A stretch of 7,871 nucleotides of DNA from AC-69 sp035701505. Lineage in GTDB: Bacteria > Actinomycetota > UBA4738 > HRBIN12. This document shows, in pieces, positions 1 to 5,004 of the stretch; within the stretch, counting starts at the first letter, position 1; each line of letters begins with the position of its first letter. The position numbers and the translations under genes are program-made. The notes under the pieces were generated by a model. That model ran no database searches. It was given only the letters and a program-made list of their open reading frames with translations, and was not told the DNA's origin. The DNA lies in contig DASSSA010000139.1 of NCBI GenBank assembly GCA_035701505.1, positions 1-7,871 on the forward strand, given 5' to 3'.

Positions 1-136
1 GGCCAACCCTGGCCCAAGTTCTGAGGCGTCAACAAGAGAACCGCGTGACGCTCTCGAAATCGCTGGTCTCCTTGGTGCCCTGGGGGATTCGAAACAGCAC
101 CCTGCCTTCAGCACGCGCAACCCCCGAAGTAAATCG
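1..136. other. Window edge, no confident gene
   Basis: No frame here gives a convincing protein. One frame stops at 22-24, and another stays open from the edge but runs on as the antisense of the membrane protein gene, so neither is called as a partial gene. The stretch lies downstream of the membrane protein stop codon and shows no hairpin with a T-run. It does hold a sequence at 70-93 that, on the minus strand, resembles the T-loop and acceptor end of a tRNA (see findings). Confidence 0.4.
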
Positions 137-766
137 CTACTGGATGTCTGGACGCGGTGGGATTGCTAGGCGACGAGGGTGCCATTTGAGAGCCCAAACG
201 AGAGCGCCTCCAGCCACGGCCGTCATCAGCAAAGATCCGAGAGCACCGTCGCCCGCTGACACGACCAAGTCGAGCAGAAGGACAAGTGAGCCTATTCCGA
301 GCGCAGCGGCAACTGCTTTGGCTCCGGACACACCTTGGCGTACTGCTCTCCGTACGAAGATTGCTGGAGCCACGTATGCCCCGACGACGTACGCAGGCGC
401 CATCGCGATCCGCCACGGTCCTTCGATGTCTGTTACAAAGCCGACGCCGAAGAGAAGAAGTATGGGCAGGGCGATCAGCGCCAAGGCCCACACGAAGACG
501 GGGCGGAGAGCTCCCATGTCGGAAGGAGGGCCATTCGCCTGCACGAGCCGAGCTCGCACGATCCAGGAGAGCTTTGCCACCATGAGCACGACGATTCCGA
601 GTTCGAGGACCCCCAGAGCCGCATAGCCAGGACCGTCAACACAGCGCGACTCACACCCGAAGAGCGGGCCCGAGAACCAGAGGAGCAGGAACCCAACGAT
701 CGTAACCGACCAAACGCCGAAGACGAAGAGTCTGGGTAGTCGGCTGGGTGATCCTGACCGCACCAC
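137..766 (-). CDS. Six-helix membrane protein of unknown function
   Basis: I do not recognise the family. The 209-residue product is a strongly hydrophobic inner-membrane protein with about six predicted helices at residues 13-32, 47-68, 89-111, 120-138, 150-170 and 174-193, and a basic C-terminal tail (KWHPRR). A short loop after helix 1 holds Cys38 and Cys42, which would face outside if the N-terminus is cytoplasmic and could form a disulfide. There is no signal peptidase site, transporter signature or catalytic motif. Two consecutive GTG codons (766 and 763) could start it. A GGAG core lies 4 nt before the first and 7 nt before the second, so 763 is equally good. A TATGAT box lies 12 nt upstream. 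It stands alone on the minus strand. That it is a gene is fairly likely from its length and helix pattern; function is unknown. Confidence 0.62.
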   Translation of the reverse strand: MVRSGSPSRLPRLFVFGVWSVTIVGFLLLWFSGPLFGCESRCVDGPGYAALGVLELGIVVLMVAKLSWIVRARLVQANGPPSDMGALRPVFVWALALIALPILLLFGVGFVTDIEGPWRIAMAPAYVVGAYVAPAIFVRRAVRQGVSGAKAVAAALGIGSLVLLLDLVVSAGDGALGSLLMTAVAGGALVWALKWHPRRLAIPPRPDIQ

Positions 767-778
767 GTCTCTCCGCAG

Positions 779-784
779 ATCATA
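779..784 (-). promoter_or_regulatory. Possible -10 box of the membrane protein gene
   Basis: On the minus strand TATGAT (5 of 6 to TATAAT) ends 12 nt before the first GTG. No good -35 hexamer is visible 16-19 nt upstream (TAGAAC at best). If used, transcription would start near 772, inside the GGAGAG sequence, leaving a very short leader. Confidence 0.3.
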
Positions 785-1065
785 TCCGGCACGGGAATCC
801 TGTTCTATCGGTTATATGGCCTTCGACCTGTAGCTGCCCCCCACCACCTGGAGCCGCCGACAACGGTCGTCGGGGCCCTGCGGGCACATGTCATTGCGAG
901 CAGGTCACTACTTGCCTCTGGGCCGGGTACGTTTGCCGATGCCGGGCTCGCCGCCCTAGCCTGCCCACCAGGTGTTTGATGGTTAGGAGGTAGAGCCCTC
1001 CCAAACGGCAGTCCTAGACACACCCTGGTAGCTTGCGTTGTGAAAGGCCCTTCGAAACGGCGCGC

Positions 1066-1080
1066 CCCTCAGGTCGAGGG
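1066..1080 (-). terminator. Weak terminator-like hairpin
   Basis: CCCTC, a 5-nt loop and GAGGG form a perfect small hairpin beginning 14 nt past the stop codon of the frameshifted minus-strand gene. There is no T-run after it, so it may be only a 3'-end structure. The placement is the main argument. Confidence 0.22.
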
Positions 1081-1093
1081 AGGGCTGACGTTC

Positions 1094-1587
1094 TCACTCT
1101 CGAGCGAGCGCGTTCCTTAAGGTCGGAATCATTACCTGGATCGTGCCGAACACATCAACCCATTTGTCACCGATTGCTACGTCGATACCAGTAACCCCGC
1201 CTGAACCACTCTCTACGCCTACTTGGGGCAGATGCATATCCGGGCGTTCGACTTCGTCCATCTGCAGTTTCCCCTTGAATTGGAAGTAATCGTCGAAGTG
1301 CTCGTAGACATCGCGAATGCGCCTGATTGATGTTCGGTTGGGACCTTCCTCGTGAGGGTTCGTATTTCGCCGCGGTGTAGTGCTGACGTCTTCGCCGCCA
1401 AGTCCAGTGCTCTGAAGGATTGGTAAAGAGCGACCACGGCAATCCAAACCTCTGGAGCGAGCTCGTGGAAGGGATCCGTTCCGGTCGCGTTTGGGGGCTT
1501 CGCCGATTGGAGGCGCGTCGCCTGCCGTTCAAGCGCCACAACGCACACATTCAGATACTCGACCGCACCCAATCTGGCTACGACCAT
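1094..1587 (-). pseudogene. Frameshifted unknown gene with HEPN-like motif
   Basis: Two overlapping minus-strand frames look like the two halves of one protein of about 164 residues. The upstream half starts at ATG 1587 behind a good AGGAG site 3 nt away (GTG 1680, further upstream, has none). It encodes helical text such as APEVWIAVVALYQSFRALDL, then loses protein-like character near 1330-1345. The other frame takes over with RRIRDVYEHFDDYFQFKGK and ends LRNALARE. Joining them needs one missing base (or two extra), so a 1-nt deletion or an assembly error is the simplest reading. RDVYEH fits the R-x4-H pattern of HEPN ribonuclease-like domains, and helices precede it as in that fold; this is a motif-level guess. 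GC is low (29 of 60 at 1261-1320, 32 of 60 at 1141-1200) against 48 of 60 at 4321-4380 in the SDR gene, which suggests acquired DNA. No antitoxin-like partner is adjacent. Confidence 0.5.
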
Positions 1588-1768
1588 TCTCTCCTGGCAC
1601 AGGTCCGACCTTACTCGCAGTCTCCCCTCCTTGCCGGATAGAGGGTCGCAGAAGGGGCACCTTACCGTGCGAGAATCCACCTTGTAGGACGTCCCATGGC
1701 ATTGCGGCTCGTTCGTGCGACGCTCTCAACCGATCCGTAGCGTCGCATACGGCCGACCGCTTGGCCGA

Positions 1769-1792
1769 TGTCAGTTCGTGACGAGACTGACA
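1769..1792 (+). promoter_or_regulatory. Inverted repeat overlapping a -35 box (operator candidate)
   Basis: TGTCAGT (1769-1775) and ACTGACA (1786-1792) are perfect 7-bp arms around a 10-nt centre, itself partly symmetric (TCGTGACGA). The right arm contains the CTGACA hexamer proposed as -35. A dimeric regulator bound here could block polymerase at the small gene downstream. No regulator gene is visible in the window. Confidence 0.35.
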
Positions 1793-1816
1793 CGCCCGAG
1801 CGAGCGCGCCTATTCT
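1787..1816 (+). promoter_or_regulatory. Sigma70-type promoter of the small gene
   Basis: CTGACA (1787-1792; 5 of 6 to TTGACA), an 18-nt spacer and TATTCT (1811-1816; 4 of 6 to TATAAT) point to a start near 1823. That gives a leader of about 90 nt before ATG 1914. Confidence 0.4.
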
Positions 1817-1893
1817 CTCAGGCCATCCGGAAACTGGGTCAAGATGTGCCTGAGCCATGCGCAGCCCTTGGTATGGAGTTACGCTTTGGCGTA
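1817..1893 (+). other. Possible leader stem-loops before the small gene
   Basis: CTCAGGCCATC (1817-1827) pairs with 1843-1854 (GATG, bulged T, GCCTGAG) in an 11-bp stem with a 15-nt loop. A second hairpin, TACGC-TTTG-GCGTA (1880-1893), lies just upstream of the ribosome binding site. TCTCTC (1814-1819) can also pair with GAGAGA (1898-1903) beside that site. If transcription starts near 1823 as the promoter suggests, the first stem's left arm is absent from the RNA, so either the promoter or this stem is wrong, or the repeat acts in DNA. Confidence 0.25.
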
Positions 1894-1913
1894 TCTGGAG
1901 AGAGGAGCAGGCC

Positions 1914-2132
1914 ATGACCGCTGAGTCAATGGACGTCGCGCGGCTGCGCGAGGAGCTAGAGCGGTTCCCCGCGGAGACCCCCGTGGTGACCGTGACGGAC
2001 GAGGAGGGCAACGGGTTCTGCAACGCGCTGCGGGTGGAGGAGCGCGATGATGCTGTCCTGATCTGGCCTACCGCGATTGCAAGTGCGTCACCCCGTGCCG
2101 CAGTTGTTGAGGCCCTAGGGGGCTTGCGCTAG
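1914..2132 (+). CDS. Small unknown protein, 72 residues
   Basis: The ATG at 1914 sits 6 nt after AGGAG (1903-1907), a strong site that decides the start over an in-frame ATG at 1857 without one. The protein is small and acidic. It begins with a helix (VARLREELERFPAETP), followed by a beta strand, an acidic turn and a small motif (PVVTVTDEEGNGF), then another strand ending in LIWP. This resembles small single-domain proteins seen in phage and actinobacterial accessory DNA in which a leucine-rich helix and a P-x-x-x-PV turn precede a D-x-EGN-type loop; the resemblance is from memory and no family is claimed. There are no membrane segments or catalytic motifs. It stands alone on the plus strand between a frameshifted gene and a tRNA, with its own promoter and a possible operator, so it is likely regulated by itself. 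Confidence 0.65.
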   Translation: MTAESMDVARLREELERFPAETPVVTVTDEEGNGFCNALRVEERDDAVLIWPTAIASASPRAAVVEALGGLR

Positions 2133-2160
2133 GGACCGAAAAGCGTGTCCTGAAGGCGAA

Positions 2161-2173
2161 GGAAGGCGCTTCC
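2161..2173 (+). repeat. Short hairpin after the small gene
   Basis: GGAAG-GCG-CTTCC is a perfect 13-nt palindrome starting 28 nt past the small gene's stop. CGCTTCC within it is also complementary to GGAAGCG at 2212-2218. With no T-run it is at most a weak transcript end. Confidence 0.22.
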
Positions 2174-2254
2174 GCTGGTCGCTCTTGACCGAGATTCGAT
2201 CGGATTGGTGAGGAAGCGGTTGCTTGGTTGTAACCAGATTGCGCCTAGTTCCCT

Positions 2255-2330
2255 TGGTGCGCCGGGCAGGACTCGAACCTGCGACCCGCTGCTTAGAAGG
2301 CAGCCGCTCTGTCCACTGAGCTACCGGCGC
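2255..2330 (-). tRNA. tRNA-Arg (anticodon UCU)
   Basis: Read on the minus strand this folds into a standard cloverleaf of 73 nt plus an encoded CCA. The acceptor stem is GCGCCGG with CCGGCGC, the D-arm is GCTC with GAGC around an 8-nt loop, and the anticodon stem is GCTGC with GCAGC around the loop CTTCTAA. The T-arm is GCAGG with CCTGC around TTCGAGT, the discriminator is A (2258), and CCA is encoded at 2255-2257. The anticodon TCT lies at 2297-2295, so it reads AGA and AGG arginine codons, which are rare in high-GC genomes. The variable region is the normal 5 nt. No clear promoter was seen on the upstream (right) side. tRNA 3' ends are common integration sites, which bears on the sparse DNA to its left. 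Confidence 0.97.
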
Positions 2331-2517
2331 TCGTTGACCTGCGGAAACGTGCTCCGCCCCGGTTGCACACCGCCCGGACAGCTGATAACTCCACAAGAGC
2401 CCCTGCCCGAAGGGGTGAGAGCGTCCCGAGTGGCGGATCCAAAGATCTCATCGATGCAAGTGTAAGCGACCTCGAGGTGCCCGCCGCATCCTTTGGGATC
2501 CCGAACTGGTGCATAGG
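2331..2517. other. Spacer between hydrolase and tRNA
   Basis: This 187-nt spacer lies downstream of the minus-strand hydrolase and upstream of the minus-strand tRNA. It has a small ATCC-TTTG-GGAT hairpin near 2488-2499 and a CCCC...GGGG pairing near 2400-2416, but no T-rich terminator and no clear tRNA promoter. Short ORFs crossing it are antisense translations of the tRNA. Confidence 0.35.
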
Positions 2518-3369
2518 TCATGTTTCGGGGGCTGATTCAAGGATGAAGTTGCGGATCACGGCGAGGGACTCTTCAGGCTTGTCGCGGAAGACGCCATGGC
2601 CCGCGTCCGGAAAGACTTCGAGTCGCGACCCAGAGATCGCCGCTGCCAGCTCCTCGTGGTCTGGGATGGTGGTGATTGGGTCGAGTTCACCGGCAAGGAT
2701 CAGCGTCGGACAACGAATCGCCCCCACCTCAGGGAACATGTTGAAGCGCTTGATCTCGTCTCCCCAGAAGTGGAGGGCCAGATCCTCGCGCAATATCGCG
2801 CGAGCGAAGACGTCCGGATCCGCGGGACTCGGGTTGTACAACGGAAGGCATGTCCCTCGGTAGCTGGCGAGGCTCTCTTGCGTCGGGCTCTCGAAGAAGT
2901 GCGCTGCCACCTCTCTTGCTGCCGCACCGCCAAGGCGTTGGAACATCGCGAGCGCCCGGTCCAGACGGATTCGGGCGGCGCTGCTCGAGACGATCAGCTT
3001 TACCGGGAGCTCGGGGTGGCGGGCAGCCACACCAAGAGCCACGATGCCTCCAAAGGATTGACCGAGCAGGATCGGCCGCTCGATCCCCAGTGCATTGCAG
3101 AAGGCGGGTACGTCTTCGATCCACCAATCAAGGGTCCACCGGTCTGAAGTGCCCCGGTCGCTGCGGCCCGCCCCTCGCTGGTCGGGGAACACCAGCTGAG
3201 CGACGTCCGCGAGCGGAGTCAGAGATGTCTTGAGGGTCGAGTGGTCGAATCCGGGACCGCCGTGAAGGCAGACCATGACCGGTCGTTCCTGCATCGTCCG
3301 CCCTTCCGGGACCAGTCCCATTCCAGCGACGTCGAAATAGAGGTGAACGTCTCCGACCTGGACCCGCAT
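2518..3369 (-). CDS. Alpha/beta hydrolase, proline-iminopeptidase-like (S33)
   Basis: A 283-residue cytoplasmic alpha/beta-fold hydrolase without signal peptide. The sequence shows HGGPG at 36-40 (oxyanion-hole motif typical of proline iminopeptidases), DQRGAGRSD at 63-71, the nucleophile elbow GQSFGG with Ser105, a lid region around 135-210, then Asp230 (GELDP) and His258 (AGHGVF) completing the triad in the expected order. Family knowledge: S33 members cleave N-terminal proline from small peptides, while relatives act on amides, esters or lactones. The elbow differs from the GGSWG of classical proline iminopeptidases, so the substrate is open and peptidase activity should not be assumed. 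The ATG at 3369 is the only in-frame start in range and has no ribosome binding site. A TACCAT box lies 6 nt upstream, suggesting a leaderless mRNA, with a 17-bp palindrome just behind it. It is divergent from the SDR gene and not in an operon. Confidence 0.9.
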   Translation of the reverse strand: MRVQVGDVHLYFDVAGMGLVPEGRTMQERPVMVCLHGGPGFDHSTLKTSLTPLADVAQLVFPDQRGAGRSDRGTSDRWTLDWWIEDVPAFCNALGIERPILLGQSFGGIVALGVAARHPELPVKLIVSSSAARIRLDRALAMFQRLGGAAAREVAAHFFESPTQESLASYRGTCLPLYNPSPADPDVFARAILREDLALHFWGDEIKRFNMFPEVGAIRCPTLILAGELDPITTIPDHEELAAAISGSRLEVFPDAGHGVFRDKPEESLAVIRNFILESAPET

Positions 3370-3375
3370 AGCTCG

Positions 3376-3403
3376 ATGGTATTCCGTTCGTTCGCAGAAC
3401 GAA
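3376..3403 (-). promoter_or_regulatory. Hydrolase promoter with palindromic operator candidate
   Basis: On the minus strand TACCAT (3381-3376) fits TANNNT and ends 6 nt before the ATG. Behind it, 3387-3403 is a perfect inverted repeat, TTCGTTC-GCA-GAACGAA on the plus strand, centred about 26 bp before the start codon. In that place it would lie between the -35 and -10 elements, where a bound repressor would exclude polymerase. The -35 itself is poor. Confidence 0.42.
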
Positions 3404-3556
3404 TCAGTCGACTCCGGACCCTGATGCTCAGGCCTCCGCAGAACAAGCGCAGACGAAGGTAACAGCGTACGAACACCAGCAAGCCTGGAGGCGTGGCTGG
3501 GTGGCGTCCGCTCGTGGGGCTTGACGTGCTAGGTGAAGTCATAGCGGGAGGAAATT

Positions 3557-3805
3557 GTGGGGTCTATCTCCCGATCTCTCCTCATGCCGATCAACGCACC
3601 AGCGGGTCGGGGTGGCTTCCCCAGGCTAAGGGCATTCCATGGCGGCCCAGTCATTCAGGCGGCCGGTCTTACACAGCCTCGTTCGGGCAGGCGACCTCCA
3701 GGCTGGGCCTCGACGCCTGCCGTCATTTTGGGGGGCACGTGTAAGGTCCCCTCGCGATGGGGCGTGGTCGTGGGCGGAACCGAGCTCGTTATGGGACGTG
3801 CGTGA
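3557..3805 (+). CDS. Doubtful 82-residue ORF with good ribosome site
   Basis: GTG 3557 lies 5 nt after GGAGG (3547-3551), and the ORF ends 4 nt before the SDR ATG, so it could be a translated leader coupled to that gene. Against this, the composition (many Gly, Pro, Arg, no clear structure) is not protein-like, a terminator-like hairpin lies inside it, and no family is recognised. I rate it more likely spurious than real. Confidence 0.2.
   Translation: MGSISRSLLMPINAPAGRGGFPRLRAFHGGPVIQAAGLTQPRSGRRPPGWASTPAVILGGTCKVPSRWGVVVGGTELVMGRA
3686..3728 (+). terminator. Terminator-like hairpin upstream of the SDR gene
   Basis: GGCAGGCG (3686-3693) pairs perfectly with CGCCTGCC (3714-3721). An inner stem, AGGC-TGG-GCCT (3700-3710), stacks in the loop, and TTTT follows at 3726-3729 after GTCA. 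No gene on the plus strand ends here, so it may be an attenuator or leader structure, or only a GC-rich fold. The T-run is short. Confidence 0.35.
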
Positions 3806-3809
3806 GCGC

Positions 3810-4814
3810 ATGAAGCTGCTAGTGATCGGCGGAACGCACTTCGTTGGGCGACATGCGGTCAAGCGGGCCGTCGAGCGCGGCCACGAGGTCACGGTATTCC
3901 ACCGGGGCGAGTCGGAGCCTGGTGAGGGCTTCCCCGACGTCGAGCACCTGCACGGCGATCGCGACGGTGGCCTTGTGCCCTTGAAGGGTCGCACCTGGGA
4001 CGCCGCCCTGGACACCTGCGGCTACGTCCCCCGTGTCGTGCGCGAGTCGGCGCGGCTGTTGCGCAACGCAGCGGGCCATTACACGTTCGTGTCCTCGCTG
4101 TCGGTCTATCCCGACGAGGTCGCTCCCGGCGCCACCGAGGCAACTCCCGGCCATGGCCCGCCATTCCCCGACACCGAGGAGATCACCGGAGAGAGCTACG
4201 GCCCCCTGAAGGTCGCGTGCGAGCTAGAGGTGCAGGGCGCCTTCCCCGGGAGGGCGCTCATCGTTCGTCCGGGGTTCATCGTCGGGCCGCACGATCCGAT
4301 CGATCGGTTTCCGTACTGGGTGCGGCGGGCCGCGATGGGCGGGGAGATGCTCGCGCCGGAGCCGCCGGACCTTCGCGTGCAGCTCGTGGACGTGCGGGAC
4401 CTGGCGGCGTTCGTGGTCCACCACGCCGAAGCCGGCACCAGCGACGTGTTCAACGTCACGGGCCCGGAGGGCGTCCTCACGATGCGCGAGATACTCGAAG
4501 CCTGCGTGGCCGCCGGGGATGCGGACACCGAGACGATCTGGGTCGGCCAGGACTTCCTCCGCCAACGCCGTCTGCACGAGGAAGGCGAGCACGGTTGGGA
4601 ACAGCTGCCGTACTGGTACCCGGAGGTGACGGGGTTCTCCGCGTTCGACGTATCAAAGGCGCTCGGCGCGGAGCTCCGGTTCCGCCCCCTCGCCGAGACG
4701 ATCGCCGACACGCTGGCCTGGGACCGCACGCGAGGACAGACCTGGCCGATGGGCGCCGGCATCACGCCCGAAGCCGAACGCGAGCTCCTCGATGCGTGGC
4801 GCGAACGCGAGTGA
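3810..4814 (+). CDS. Extended SDR protein, NAD-dependent epimerase-like
   Basis: A 334-residue cytoplasmic Rossmann-fold protein. GGTHFVG at 7-13 is the nucleotide-binding loop in the GGTxFxG form used by atypical extended SDRs of the CSP41-like group (SDR_a1 type). FVSSLSVY at 93-100 supplies the active-site Ser region, and Tyr130-x3-Lys134 is the catalytic YxxxK pair. LIVRPGFIVGPHDP and DVRDLA are the usual C-terminal substrate-domain landmarks. Family knowledge: such proteins are annotated as NAD-dependent epimerase/dehydratases acting on nucleotide sugars or as reductases, and many have no tested substrate. All catalytic residues are present, so an active enzyme is expected. ATG 3810 begins right at the first beta strand (MKLLVIGG); GTG 3798 is in frame but adds only four residues, and neither has a good ribosome site. 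GC is very high (48 of 60 at 4321-4380), as in the genes to the right. The gene is divergent from the hydrolase and 190 nt from the oxidase. Confidence 0.88.
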   Translation: MKLLVIGGTHFVGRHAVKRAVERGHEVTVFHRGESEPGEGFPDVEHLHGDRDGGLVPLKGRTWDAALDTCGYVPRVVRESARLLRNAAGHYTFVSSLSVYPDEVAPGATEATPGHGPPFPDTEEITGESYGPLKVACELEVQGAFPGRALIVRPGFIVGPHDPIDRFPYWVRRAAMGGEMLAPEPPDLRVQLVDVRDLAAFVVHHAEAGTSDVFNVTGPEGVLTMREILEACVAAGDADTETIWVGQDFLRQRRLHEEGEHGWEQLPYWYPEVTGFSAFDVSKALGAELRFRPLAETIADTLAWDRTRGQTWPMGAGITPEAERELLDAWRERE

Positions 4815-4884
4815 TCACACCACGGCGGCAGATGCTGATGCCCAAGTTCAACACACGGCGCCGCTCCGAGCGTAAGCGAGGCAC

Positions 4885-4890
4885 GGGAGG
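4885..4890 (+). promoter_or_regulatory. Strong ribosome site before alternative TTG start
   Basis: GGGAGG lies 6 nt before TTG 4897, which is in frame with the FAD oxidase and would add 36 residues. The extension is not seen in the family's usual architecture, where the FAD motif starts within the first dozen residues, so ATG 5005 is preferred, but this site is stronger than anything near 5005. Confidence 0.3.
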
Positions 4891-4990
4891 TGACGCTTGT
4901 CAGCGACTGGCGGCCTCGACGAGCATGCCGACGAGGGCCGGCGAGGACCACCCCAAGGATGTTCCCTGTCTTCACCTGGAGTGGAAAAAG

Positions 4991-4996
4991 TAGGCT
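4991..4996 (+). promoter_or_regulatory. Possible leaderless -10 box of the oxidase gene
   Basis: TAGGCT fits TANNNT and ends exactly 8 nt before ATG 5005, the same spacing as at the CBS gene. The -35 (TGTCTT, 18 nt away) is weak. Confidence 0.3.
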
Positions 4997-5004
4997 CACA
5001 GCCC

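Larger units (their letters stand above)
767..1093. other. Non-coding stretch between two minus-strand genes
   Basis: Short ORFs here have no ribosome binding site and no protein-like composition. The stretch holds the -10-like box of the membrane gene at its left end, an orphan GTCATTGCGAGC motif (890-901), a nested inverted repeat (GTTTG 974-978 with CAAAC 1002-1006; GGAGG 986-990 with CCTCC 997-1001), and a 5-bp hairpin at 1066-1080 just past the stop of the next gene. Nothing else is recognised. Confidence 0.4.
1588..1913. other. Divergent intergenic region with promoter and inverted repeats
   Basis: This separates the minus-strand frameshifted gene from the plus-strand small gene. The left 170 bp show little beyond a possible upstream extension of the minus-strand frame to GTG 1680, which has a CxxC (CPFC) but no ribosome binding site. 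The right half carries an inverted repeat, a promoter match and two possible leader stem-loops, annotated separately. Confidence 0.45.
3404..3809. other. Divergent intergenic region before the SDR gene
   Basis: About 400 bp with no confident gene. It holds a TTGACG at 3521-3526 without a matching -10, a GGGAGGA site feeding a doubtful 82-codon ORF, CGGGAG (3545-3550) repeated inversely as CTCCCG (3568-3573), a strong hairpin at 3686-3721, and a TAAGGT at 3742-3747. The actual promoter of the SDR gene could not be chosen. Confidence 0.4.

Noticed and set aside
45..626. Plus-strand ORF opposite the membrane protein
   Set aside because: Composition is Arg/Thr/Pro-rich with no structure, and it lacks a ribosome site; the minus strand gives a coherent six-helix protein.
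2205..2465. Plus-strand ORF with APGRTRTCDPLLRRQ text
   Set aside because: This is the well-known false protein made by translating the antisense of a tRNA gene.
4217..4993. Plus-strand ORF overlapping the SDR gene
   Set aside because: Very Arg-rich out-of-frame reading of the SDR gene; no motif or ribosome site.
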